From positions 1-5,374 of the forward strand of contig JAOUMF010000189.1 of assembly GCA_029881615.1 (NCBI GenBank): 5,374 bases of DNA, written 5' to 3'. The notes under the pieces were generated by a model. That model saw only the letters and a list, made by a program, of their open reading frames with translations. It ran no database searches and was not told where the DNA came from. The stretch is from Alphaproteobacteria bacterium. Its GTDB lineage: Bacteria; Pseudomonadota; Alphaproteobacteria; UBA8366; JADFVY01. A program made the translations under genes and the position numbers. This document shows positions 1-5,374 of the stretch, in pieces (position 1 is the first letter of the stretch; the number at the start of each line of letters is the position of its first letter).

Positions 1-72
1 CTTATATTGTACCGGCAGATGCGGAAGACCGGAAACATCCCGGCGGCGCCGCAAGCCGTGCCCCCCGACTGA
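1..72 (+). CDS. Probable C-terminal end of an upstream gene (partial, unidentified)
   Basis: Reading frame 1 is open from the window edge and stops at TGA 70-72. It gives 23 residues that begin LILYRQMRKTG and end in a Pro/Ala-rich tail, QAVPPD. About 19 of the 23 third codon positions are G or C, which matches the real genes here, while the other two plus-strand frames are weaker. A short hydrophobic/basic stretch followed by a flexible tail would suit the cytoplasmic end of a membrane protein, but this is inference and too short to identify. The stop lies 20 bases before the hydroxylase ATG, so the two could be co-transcribed. Confidence 0.4.
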   Translation, partial: LILYRQMRKTGNIPAAPQAVPPD

Positions 73-92
73 GACAAACGGATGAATATGTA

Positions 93-929
93 ATGGAAGA
101 ATATTTGCTGGCCAACGAACAGCCGATCCGTCTGACGATCTTTCTGGGCGTATTCGCCGTGATGGCGTTGTGGGAAACCTTTGCGCCGCGCCGCGCACGA
201 TCCCATGCACGGCTGCAACGCTGGCCCAGCAACATCGGCCTCGTCGCGTTGAATACCGTAATCCTGCGCGTCGCCTTTCCGGTGGCGGCGATAGAATTCG
301 CGGCCAGCATTCATGGTGGCGGACTCGGCCTGATGGGGCTGTTCGATCTGCCGGGCTGGATGGAGTTTCTGATCGCCGTCGTCATCCTGGACTTGGCCAT
401 TTATCTCCAGCATGTGCTGTTCCACGCGGCGCCGTCCCTGTGGCGGCTGCATCGCATGCATCATCAGGATCTGGATTTCGACGTCACCACCGGCGCCCGC
501 TTCCATCCCATTGAAATCCTGCTGTCCATGGGCATCAAATTCATGGTGATCGCGGCGCTGGGGCCGTCGGCGGCGGCCGTGCTGGTGTTCGAGGCGCTGC
601 TGAACGGCATGGCGATGTTCAACCACGCCAACGCCCGGCTCCCGTTGGGCCTGGACGCAGTGGTACGGCTGTTTGTCGTCACGCCCGACATGCACCGGGT
701 CCACCATTCGATCCTGCCGAACGAGACCAACAGCAATTTCGGATTCAACCTGTCGGTCTGGGATCGTCTGTTTGGAACCTACCGCGCCCAACCCGCCGCC
801 GGCCATGATGCCATGACCATCGGCATCGAACAGTTCCGCGACAAACGTGAATTATGGCTGGATCGGCTGTTGTCGCAGCCGTTGCGCGGCAAGGCCGGGG
901 ATTACCCGATCAACCGTCGAACCCCTTAG
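93..929 (+). CDS. Sterol desaturase / fatty acid hydroxylase superfamily membrane protein
   Basis: The 278-residue protein carries the histidine boxes that hold the di-iron centre of this superfamily: HVLFH at 107-111, HRMHH at 120-124 and HRVHH at 201-205, with further candidate ligands His138 (FHPIE) and His178 (FNHAN). The family motif NSNFGFNLSVWDRLFGTY follows at about 213-230. Hydrophobic segments near residues 11-30, 50-75, 92-106 and 143-175 predict an inner-membrane protein with the histidine cluster on the cytoplasmic side. Family members use O2 to hydroxylate or desaturate lipids (sterols, fatty acids, carotenoids, alkylglycerols); the substrate cannot be read from the sequence. 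ATG 93 fits the usual N-terminus, a short polar stretch then a TM ending in WETFAPRR. The frame stays open to the window edge, so an upstream start is not excluded, and the Shine-Dalgarno is weak. The stop overlaps the convergent kinase gene. Confidence 0.9.
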   Translation: MEEYLLANEQPIRLTIFLGVFAVMALWETFAPRRARSHARLQRWPSNIGLVALNTVILRVAFPVAAIEFAASIHGGGLGLMGLFDLPGWMEFLIAVVILDLAIYLQHVLFHAAPSLWRLHRMHHQDLDFDVTTGARFHPIEILLSMGIKFMVIAALGPSAAAVLVFEALLNGMAMFNHANARLPLGLDAVVRLFVVTPDMHRVHHSILPNETNSNFGFNLSVWDRLFGTYRAQPAAGHDAMTIGIEQFRDKRELWLDRLLSQPLRGKAGDYPINRRTP

Positions 930-2332
930 GATTCAACCTTCTTGCTGGCGCCGCCGGTAAGAAAAATACGGCTTGGCGGCAGCTTTACCGTGGCGGTGGT
1001 GCCCAGCCCGGGTTGACTGGCCAGTTCAAGGGTTCCGCCATGCAGTTCCACCAGCGCCTTGGTAACCGGCAGCCCCAGCCCGGTACCGATATCTCCCTTG
1101 ACCAGCGGATTGCCCACCTGACCAAAAGGTTCCAGCGCCTTGGGAATATCCTCGGAAGCCATGCCAACACCGTTATCGCTCACGCTGAACATGAAACCTG
1201 TTTCAGGATGGGTAAACACCGTGGAAACGATCCGCCCGCCCCTGGGGGTATGTTTGATGGCATTCGACAGCAGGTTGAACAATATCTGAAGTATCTTGCG
1301 CCTGTCTGCCAACAACAGGGGCGGATCATCGGGCAGAATCAACGAAACCTGTAGCCCATCGGCGATAATGCGATGGTCCAGCAGGGTTCGGCAGCCCTCA
1401 TATACCTGGCCGAAATCCACCACCTCCTCTTCCAGCTCCAACTTACCGGACTCGACCTTGGCCAGATCCAGCATGTCGTTGATGAGATCGAGAAGATGCT
1501 TGCCGGAACTGTGGATATGCCCGGCATATTCAAGATAGCGTTCGTTTTCGACCGGTCCGATCGCCTGTAGCTTGACCATCTCCGCAAACCCGATGATCGA
1601 ATTCAGCGGAGTTCGCAACTCATGGCTCATATTGGCGAGAAAATCGGATTTGGCCCTGTTTGCCCGACGTTCCTGCTCGCGCGCATGGAACAGATTATCG
1701 GCGGTCCGGCTTAGCTCCTCTCCCTGCTTTTCCAGCAGATCGCGGGTCATTTCCAGTTCGGCGATTCGTCCTTCCAGGGCAATGCGGTAATTTTCCACCC
1801 GTTCCAGCGCGGTATCCAGGGCATGTGCCGGCAAAATCCATAACACAATGACAACACACCCGGACAAAACCATGCCCAGCAACAGGCCAATCGCGGAAAA
1901 TTGCAGAATTCCGTGTGGATGTCCCGCAATCTTCACGTTGCCGACCACTGCTTCGCCATCCGTGATATCGGCGACCCCGGTAACGGAAAACCAACCGGGA
2001 TGCACCCCATCCTTGGCAATAACGCCACCGTTCCAGTCCCGAACTTCATACCAGACCGTATACTCGTCGCTATGAGTCATGGAGACGATTCTATCCAGCT
2101 GCTTCCTGTCCAGTGCCCAGCCGGTGGAATCCGCCCTGGCCTGCAGCGAGATCAGTTCGGCCGCGCGCGCGGCCTCGATTCGGACATGGGTAACTTCGCC
2201 AAGATATCCAAAGCCAAAAAACAGACCGGAAATAGCCAACAGGGCAGTCACGGCAAATACCGCCGCCACCTGTTTCATGCGGTGCCGCAAACGCAATTCC
2301 ACTTTATGATCCGGCTGAATCAAATCCGTCAT
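926..2332 (-). CDS. Membrane sensor histidine kinase (HisKA + HATPase_c), no receiver domain
   Basis: This 468-residue protein senses an unknown signal and phosphorylates a response regulator not encoded here. Order: short cytoplasmic N-terminus; TM1 about 21-45; an extracytoplasmic domain of about 100 residues (46-143) that I cannot assign; TM2 about 145-168; a charged, probably coiled-coil linker about 172-228; HisKA with the H box SHELRTPL (phosphoacceptor His237) and LLDLINDMLDLAKVESGKLEL; then HATPase_c with N box FNLLSNAIKHTP (Asn353, Asn357), G1 SDNGVGM (Asp386), F box EPFGQV and G2 GTGLGLP (416-422). All catalytic boxes are intact. The HisKA wording resembles the alphaproteobacterial DivJ/PleC/PdhS group, which suggests but does not prove a DivK-like partner. 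The ATG is the first possible start because TGA lies two codons upstream in frame. No good Shine-Dalgarno precedes it. GTG at 2302 (residue 11), with a weak GGA eight bases upstream, and ATG at 2278 (residue 19) are alternatives. Confidence 0.93.
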   Translation of the reverse strand: MTDLIQPDHKVELRLRHRMKQVAAVFAVTALLAISGLFFGFGYLGEVTHVRIEAARAAELISLQARADSTGWALDRKQLDRIVSMTHSDEYTVWYEVRDWNGGVIAKDGVHPGWFSVTGVADITDGEAVVGNVKIAGHPHGILQFSAIGLLLGMVLSGCVVIVLWILPAHALDTALERVENYRIALEGRIAELEMTRDLLEKQGEELSRTADNLFHAREQERRANRAKSDFLANMSHELRTPLNSIIGFAEMVKLQAIGPVENERYLEYAGHIHSSGKHLLDLINDMLDLAKVESGKLELEEEVVDFGQVYEGCRTLLDHRIIADGLQVSLILPDDPPLLLADRRKILQILFNLLSNAIKHTPRGGRIVSTVFTHPETGFMFSVSDNGVGMASEDIPKALEPFGQVGNPLVKGDIGTGLGLPVTKALVELHGGTLELASQPGLGTTATVKLPPSRIFLTGGASKKVES

Positions 2333-2601
2333 AATTCAACGATGGCCGCCCCAGCATCTCGATAAAACGAAGAATCCCGCAACGAATCGGCCCGATAGCT
2401 CCTCTGCTCAACAACAGGCAGCCCATGACAATGGCCATTCCATGCACATCGGCCTGCAGCCGGAAAATACCCCAACGAAGTAAAGCCGCCGTTAAGCACC
2501 ATTACGAAATAGAAGAAATATCCATTACATTCGGCCGAGGCCGCGAAATACCGAACACCGGCGTAAACGCGCCGCGGGCGATTGCGCCACGCGATGGGCA
2601 T
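2329..2601 (-). CDS. Doubtful 90-codon ORF overlapping the kinase start
   Basis: I do not recognise this 90-residue ORF and list it only because of its position. Its TGA (2331-2329) overlaps the kinase ATG (2332-2330) as ATGA, an arrangement typical of translational coupling, and the kinase lacks its own clear Shine-Dalgarno. Against it: third codon positions show little of the strong G/C bias of the neighbours, the composition is odd (many Tyr, Phe, Arg and several Cys), no domain or clear membrane segment is visible, and its start is only 32 bases from the divergent aroQ start, inside the putative aroQ promoter. It may be a chance ORF or the remnant of a lost gene. Confidence 0.15.
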   Translation of the reverse strand: MPIAWRNRPRRVYAGVRYFAASAECNGYFFYFVMVLNGGFTSLGYFPAAGRCAWNGHCHGLPVVEQRSYRADSLRDSSFYRDAGAAIVEL

Positions 2602-2633
2602 GCTATAAGGGCGCGATAGAAATTTCAGGGAAC
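2333..2633. other. Divergent intergenic region between the kinase gene and aroQ
   Basis: This stretch of 301 bases separates the minus-strand kinase gene from the plus-strand aroQ operon and must hold the promoters for both. The right end has a plausible aroQ promoter (2582-2609). I could not find a convincing sigma70 promoter for the kinase: one good -35-like element, TTGTCA, reads leftward near 2430, but no -10 stands at the right distance. The middle (about 2500-2530) is richer in A/T than the flanking genes. An 8-base perfect palindrome, TCGGCCGA, lies at 2531-2538. I see no tRNA, riboswitch or terminator here. A minus-strand ORF of 90 codons fills most of the region and is listed separately as doubtful. 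Confidence 0.7.
2582..2609 (+). promoter_or_regulatory. Putative sigma70 promoter of the aroQ-accB-accC operon
   Basis: A -35-like TTGCGC (2582-2587) is followed after 16 bases by TATAAG (2604-2609). The -10 element matches TATAAT at five of six positions and is preceded by TG in the extended -10 arrangement (TGcTATAAG from 2601), which can compensate for the weak -35. Transcription would start near 2615-2617 and leave a leader of under 20 bases before the aroQ ATG, with the Shine-Dalgarno inside it. Identified by eye only. Confidence 0.45.
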
Positions 2634-3086
2634 ATGAAAACCTTGTCCACGCGGAAAAACGTACTGGTGCTCAACGGCCCCAATCTGAATATGCTGGGAA
2701 CGCGAGAACCAGCCATTTACGGCAGCACGACGCTGGCCGATATAGAAGCCGCCTGTGTCTCGCATGGCGCGGCGCTGGATCTGGCCGTTACCTGCCGGCA
2801 ATCGAACCTGGAAGGCGAACTGGTTACCTGGATTCAGGAGGCCCGCGGCGTCCAGGCCGGCATTATTCTCAATGCGGGTGCCTATACCCATACATCCATT
2901 GCCATTCCCGACGCGCTGACGGCGGCCGAAGTTCCCTTCATCGAACTACATCTTTCCAACGTTTTCGCGCGCGAAGAGTTCCGGCATCACTCATGGCTTT
3001 CACCCTTGGCGAAGGGGGTTATTTGCGGCTTCGGCGCAAAAGGCTATAGTCTCGCTCTGGACGCCATGGCCGACATCTTAGACTGA
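2634..3086 (+). CDS. aroQ: 3-dehydroquinate dehydratase, type II
   Basis: AroQ dehydrates 3-dehydroquinate to 3-dehydroshikimate, the third step of the shikimate pathway to aromatic amino acids, in the cytoplasm as a dodecamer. At 150 residues it has the normal length. The signatures are in order: VLNGPNLNMLGTREPAIYG (residues 12-30) with the catalytic loop Arg24 and the catalytic base Tyr29; ILNAGAYTHTS (78-88) with Asn80 and His86; IELHLSNVFAREEFRHHS (103-120) with His106 and Arg117; and GFGAKGY (132-138). This is the small type II enzyme, unrelated to type I AroD. AGGGA at 2627-2631 is an acceptable though close Shine-Dalgarno for ATG 2634. It is the first gene of the cluster; accB begins 14 bases after its stop, so one transcript is likely. 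Confidence 0.97.
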   Translation: MKTLSTRKNVLVLNGPNLNMLGTREPAIYGSTTLADIEAACVSHGAALDLAVTCRQSNLEGELVTWIQEARGVQAGIILNAGAYTHTSIAIPDALTAAEVPFIELHLSNVFAREEFRHHSWLSPLAKGVICGFGAKGYSLALDAMADILD

Positions 3087-3100
3087 ACAGCAGGACCAAC

Positions 3101-3583
3101 ATGCCAACAAAGAAGACAGCCGATTTCAACAGCAAGCTGATCGGCGAAATCGCCGAGATCATGTCCGACTCTGGCCTTACCGAGGTAGAGATAACACAGG
3201 GCGACAGCACGCTTAGGCTTTCCAAGCAGACCAATGTGGTGACCACCGCGGCCCCCGCGATGATGCAGGCTGCGCCCGCGGCCGCACCGGCGGCGGCAGC
3301 CACCGCGGCCCCAGCCGCAGCGGCGCCCGCGGCCCCCGCGGCAGATCACCCCGGTACGATTTCCTCGCCAATGGTCGGCACCGTCTATCTTGCCCCCTCG
3401 CCCGGCGCGCCCAATTTCGTTTCGGCCGGTTCGCAGGTCAAGGAGGGTGACACAATGATGATCATCGAGGCGATGAAAGTCATGAACCCGATCACCGCAC
3501 CACACGGCGGCACGGTCAAGGCGATCATTGTGTCGGATGCCCAGCCGGTGGAATTCGGCGACCCCCTTATCATCATCGAATAG
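3101..3583 (+). CDS. accB: Biotin carboxyl carrier protein of acetyl-CoA carboxylase
   Basis: AccB carries the covalently bound biotin that shuttles carboxyl groups from biotin carboxylase to carboxyltransferase in malonyl-CoA synthesis. The 160-residue protein has an N-terminal domain (about 1-45, with VEITQGDSTLRLSK), a flexible Ala/Pro linker (about 50-81), and a biotinyl domain (about 84-160) containing EAMKVMN at 123-129, so Lys126 is the biotinylation site of the BirA ligase. The segment APSPGAPNF (98-106) matches the 'thumb' insertion specific to bacterial acetyl-CoA carboxylase carriers, which separates it from other biotinyl or lipoyl proteins. AGGA at 3092-3095 is well spaced from ATG 3101. 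It sits between aroQ (14-base gap) and accC (10-base gap), giving a stoichiometrically coupled accBC pair. Confidence 0.97.
   Translation: MPTKKTADFNSKLIGEIAEIMSDSGLTEVEITQGDSTLRLSKQTNVVTTAAPAMMQAAPAAAPAAAATAAPAAAAPAAPAADHPGTISSPMVGTVYLAPSPGAPNFVSAGSQVKEGDTMMIIEAMKVMNPITAPHGGTVKAIIVSDAQPVEFGDPLIIIE
3248..3343 (+). repeat. Ala/Pro low-complexity linker of AccB
   Basis: Residues 50-81 of AccB are almost only Ala and Pro (with single Met, Gln and Thr interruptions), encoded by imperfect GCC/GCG/CCC runs. Such linkers are normal in biotin carboxyl carriers and let the biotinyl domain swing between active sites. The DNA is a GC-rich simple-sequence tract where length changes between strains would be expected. 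Confidence 0.85.
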
Positions 3584-3593
3584 GCGGGCGACA

Positions 3594-4934
3594 GTGTTCG
3601 AAAAAGTCCTCATCGCCAACCGCGGCGAAATCGCATTACGCATCCACCGCGCCTGCAAGGAAATGGGCATTAAAACGGTGGCGGTTCATTCCACCGCCGA
3701 TGCCGACGCCATGCATGTGCGGCTGGCCGATGAATCGGTCTGTATCGGCCCCCCCTCTTCGGCCCTGAGCTATCTGAACATCACCGCGATCCTGTCGGCG
3801 GCGACCATTACCGGCGTCGACGCGATCCATCCGGGTATCGGCTTCCTGTCGGAAAACGCCAAATTCGCCGAGATGATCGAGGAGCACGGCTTCACCTTCA
3901 TCGGCCCGACGCCCGAACATATCTCCATGATGGGCGACAAGATCACGGCCCGCAGCGAGGCCATGAAGCTGGGCATTCCCTGTGTTCCCGGCTCCGACGG
4001 CGCCGTCGAGGACATTAACGAAGCGATCGAACTGGCCAACGGCATCGGCTATCCGGTGATCATGAAGGCGACCGCCGGCGGCGGCGGCAAGGGCATGCAG
4101 GTGGCCTATTCGGCCGACGAAATCCCGGGCAAACTGTCGCTCTGCCGTACCGAGGCCAAAGCCGCCTTCGGCAATGACGACGTCTATATCGAGAAATATC
4201 TGGGCCAGCCGCGCCATATCGAAGTGCAGGTTCTGGGCGACGGACAGGGCAATGTAGTGCATCTGGGAGAGCGCGACTGTTCGCTGCAGCGCCGCCATCA
4301 GAAGGTGCTGGAAGAAGCCCCCTCACCGGCCCTGAACGCCGAGGCACGGGCGAAGATCGGCAAAATCGTCACCGACGCCCTGTCGAAAATCAAATATCGC
4401 AGTGCCGGCACCATCGAGTTCCTGTACGAAAACGGCGAGTTCTATTTCATCGAAATGAACACCCGCCTGCAGGTCGAACATCCGATCTCGGAAATGATCT
4501 GCAATATCGACCTGGTACGCGAACAGTTGCGGGTCGCCACCGGCGCGCCGCTGGGCTATGGCCAGGAAGCCATCAAGATGTCCGGCCATTCCATCGAATG
4601 CCGCATCAATGCCGAGCATCCGGAAACCTTCATCCCCTCGCCGGGGCGCATCACCGACTATCACGCGCCGGGCGGGCTTGGCGTGCGTGTCGATTCGGCG
4701 ATCTATTCGGGCTATGCCGTGCCGCCCTATTACGACAGCCTGATCGCCAAACTGATCGTCCACGGCTCCACCCGAAACGAATGCCTGATGCGGCTGCGCC
4801 GCGCGCTTGAGGAATTCGTGGTGGGCGGCGTCAACACCACTATTCCGCTGCATCAGAAACTGATCTCGGATCCCGACTTCCTGAACGGGGATTACGATAT
4901 CCACTGGCTGGAAAAGTGGATGGGCGAAGAGTAA
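3594..4934 (+). CDS. accC: Biotin carboxylase subunit of acetyl-CoA carboxylase
   Basis: AccC uses ATP and bicarbonate to carboxylate the biotin of AccB in the cytoplasm. From GTG 3594 the protein is 446 residues, close to E. coli AccC (449). An open frame continues upstream to an ATG at 3528 inside accB, but GTG 3594 gives the family start MFEKVLIANRGEIALRI and lies 10 bases after the accB stop, so I choose it; only a weak GGCGGG precedes it. Domains: N-terminal biotin carboxylase fold (1-110), ATP-grasp (about 115-320) and C-terminal domain (about 330-440). By alignment to E. coli numbering, key residues are kept: Lys116, Lys158, the glycine loop GGGGKG (162-167), His208, Glu210, Lys237, Glu275, Glu287, Asn289, Arg291 and Arg337. 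One oddity is HPGIGFLSEN at 79-88, where most biotin carboxylases have Tyr instead of Ile82. Confidence 0.97.
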   Translation: MFEKVLIANRGEIALRIHRACKEMGIKTVAVHSTADADAMHVRLADESVCIGPPSSALSYLNITAILSAATITGVDAIHPGIGFLSENAKFAEMIEEHGFTFIGPTPEHISMMGDKITARSEAMKLGIPCVPGSDGAVEDINEAIELANGIGYPVIMKATAGGGGKGMQVAYSADEIPGKLSLCRTEAKAAFGNDDVYIEKYLGQPRHIEVQVLGDGQGNVVHLGERDCSLQRRHQKVLEEAPSPALNAEARAKIGKIVTDALSKIKYRSAGTIEFLYENGEFYFIEMNTRLQVEHPISEMICNIDLVREQLRVATGAPLGYGQEAIKMSGHSIECRINAEHPETFIPSPGRITDYHAPGGLGVRVDSAIYSGYAVPPYYDSLIAKLIVHGSTRNECLMRLRRALEEFVVGGVNTTIPLHQKLISDPDFLNGDYDIHWLEKWMGEE

Positions 4935-5020
4935 TCTGGCCTCGAATGAGGTGAGTCTGTAGAATAAGCCGGAACAGCGGCCTCGCTCGGCCGTCGCCTG
5001 AACAAACAGGGTGTTGACGC
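4935..5020 (+). other. accC-aat spacer with a short GC hairpin
   Basis: CGGCC (4978-4982) and GGCCG (4989-4993) can pair around a six-base loop, with one extra G-U pair possible at the base. No T-run follows, so this is not a convincing intrinsic terminator. It could attenuate, protect the accBC transcript end, or be chance in GC-rich DNA. TAGAAT at 4960-4965 resembles a -10 box but has no good -35 at the right distance. The spacer is longer than the 10- and 14-base gaps upstream. Confidence 0.3.
5008..5013 (+). promoter_or_regulatory. Shine-Dalgarno of aat
   Basis: AGGGTG lies seven bases before ATG 5021, a good position, and supports that start over the second in-frame ATG at 5027, which would be less well spaced. 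Confidence 0.6.
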
Positions 5021-5374
5021 ATGGAAATGCCCGACCTGACCCCGGATATGCTGCTGCGGGCATACGCGATTGGCGTATTTCCCATGGCGGAAGATCGGGA
5101 CGATCCGGACCTGTTCTGGGTGGACCCGCGCATGCGCGGGATCATCCCCCTGGACGACTTTCATGTTCCCAAACGCCTGCGGCGAACAGTACGCGGCGAT
5201 AAATTCCACGTCACGGTCGATACGAATTTCGAAGCGACGATCGAGGCCTGCGCGCAATCGACCGAAGAGCGTCCGCGCACCTGGATCAACGACCGCATTA
5301 TCATGCTTTACAGCTCGCTCTATCATCTGGGTTATGCCCACAGCGTCGAATGCTGGCGCGCCGGCGAGATGGTT
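5021..5374 (+). CDS. aat: Leucyl/phenylalanyl-tRNA-protein transferase (partial, 3' end outside window)
   Basis: Aat transfers Leu or Phe from charged tRNA to proteins with N-terminal Arg or Lys, creating a destabilising N-terminus that ClpS delivers to ClpAP in the cytoplasm. The 118 residues present cover about half of the usual length of somewhat over 200. They show the family N-terminus: LLRAYAIGVFPMA (11-23), FWVDPRMRGIIPLDDFHV (32-49), VTVDTNFEATIEACA (64-78), RTWINDRIIMLY (86-97) and the conserved LGYAHSVECW (103-112). The frame is open at the window edge with no sign of damage. The gene follows accC on the same strand, a neighbourhood I know from other alphaproteobacteria. The longer gap leaves room for separate expression, though no promoter is clear. 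Confidence 0.95.
   Translation, partial: MEMPDLTPDMLLRAYAIGVFPMAEDRDDPDLFWVDPRMRGIIPLDDFHVPKRLRRTVRGDKFHVTVDTNFEATIEACAQSTEERPRTWINDRIIMLYSSLYHLGYAHSVECWRAGEMV

Noticed and set aside
854..1354. Plus-strand ORF of 166 codons opposite the kinase ATPase domain
   Set aside because: The kinase has all catalytic boxes in the opposite frame, so this is a shadow; its translation shows no family signature.
2531..2538. Perfect palindrome TCGGCCGA as an operator
   Set aside because: Eight-base GC palindromes are expected by chance in this composition. There is no second copy nearby and it is not positioned against the putative promoter.
2425..2619. Plus-strand ORF of 64 codons upstream of aroQ
   Set aside because: It has no recognisable motif, runs through the putative aroQ promoter, and its base use at codon third positions is unlike the real genes.
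3528..3593. ATG-started N-terminal extension of accC overlapping accB
   Set aside because: The 22 extra residues are out-of-frame accB sequence without similarity to AccC, while GTG 3594 yields the standard family N-terminus.
3044..3670. Minus-strand ORF of 208 codons across aroQ, accB and accC
   Set aside because: It is antisense to three well-supported genes. Its low-complexity Gly/Arg section is the complement of the accB Ala/Pro linker.
3636..4298. Long minus-strand ORF of 220 codons opposite accC
   Set aside because: It lies wholly antisense to accC, a certain gene, and its His/Arg/Gly/Asp-rich translation is typical of the complement of GC-rich coding sequence. No domain is visible.
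4937..4965. Possible promoter for aat (TAGAAT at 4960-4965)
   Set aside because: The hexamer 17 bases upstream, TGGCCT, is a poor -35 and no extended -10 TG is correctly placed, so support is too weak.
4323..5063. Minus-strand ORF of 246 codons opposite accC and the aat start
   Set aside because: It is antisense to accC and aat, and its composition is that of a shadow frame with no recognisable motif.

Overview
The window looks like ordinary chromosomal DNA of a GC-rich alphaproteobacterium. Three things point there: strong G/C bias at third codon positions, the gene order aroQ-accB-accC-aat (which I know from alphaproteobacterial genomes), and a histidine kinase whose HisKA domain reads like the alphaproteobacterial DivJ/PleC/PdhS type. 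A Rhodospirillales-like host is my best guess, but the window alone does not fix the order. I see no mobile element, CRISPR array, tRNA, rRNA or integrase.

Layout. Bases 1-72 probably hold the last codons of an upstream plus-strand gene. Bases 93-929 (+) encode a membrane di-iron hydroxylase of the sterol desaturase / fatty acid hydroxylase superfamily with all three histidine boxes. Bases 926-2332 (-) encode a two-TM sensor histidine kinase without a receiver domain. It converges on the hydroxylase gene, and the two stop codons overlap by four bases. Bases 2333-2633 form a divergent intergenic region of 301 bases. It holds a plausible sigma70 promoter for aroQ and, on the minus strand, a doubtful 90-codon ORF whose TGA overlaps the kinase ATG. 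From 2634 to the window end there is one plus-strand cluster: aroQ (type II 3-dehydroquinase), accB (biotin carboxyl carrier protein), accC (biotin carboxylase, GTG start) and the first 118 codons of aat (leucyl/phenylalanyl-tRNA-protein transferase).

How the genes work together. AccB and AccC form the biotin half of acetyl-CoA carboxylase. AccC carboxylates the biotin on AccB, and the carboxyltransferase AccA/AccD, encoded elsewhere, makes malonyl-CoA for fatty acid synthesis. AroQ performs the third step of the shikimate pathway. Aat feeds the N-degron (ClpS/ClpAP) route. Gaps of 14 and 10 bases tie aroQ, accB and accC into one transcription unit; the 86-base gap before aat is probably still within it. 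The kinase and the hydroxylase have no evident functional link to the operon.

I found no convincing new system. The observations worth a second look are small: a Tyr-to-Ile change in a near-invariant biotin carboxylase motif, the convergent stop overlap, the ATG/TGA overlap at the kinase start, and an orphan kinase with an unassigned sensor domain.
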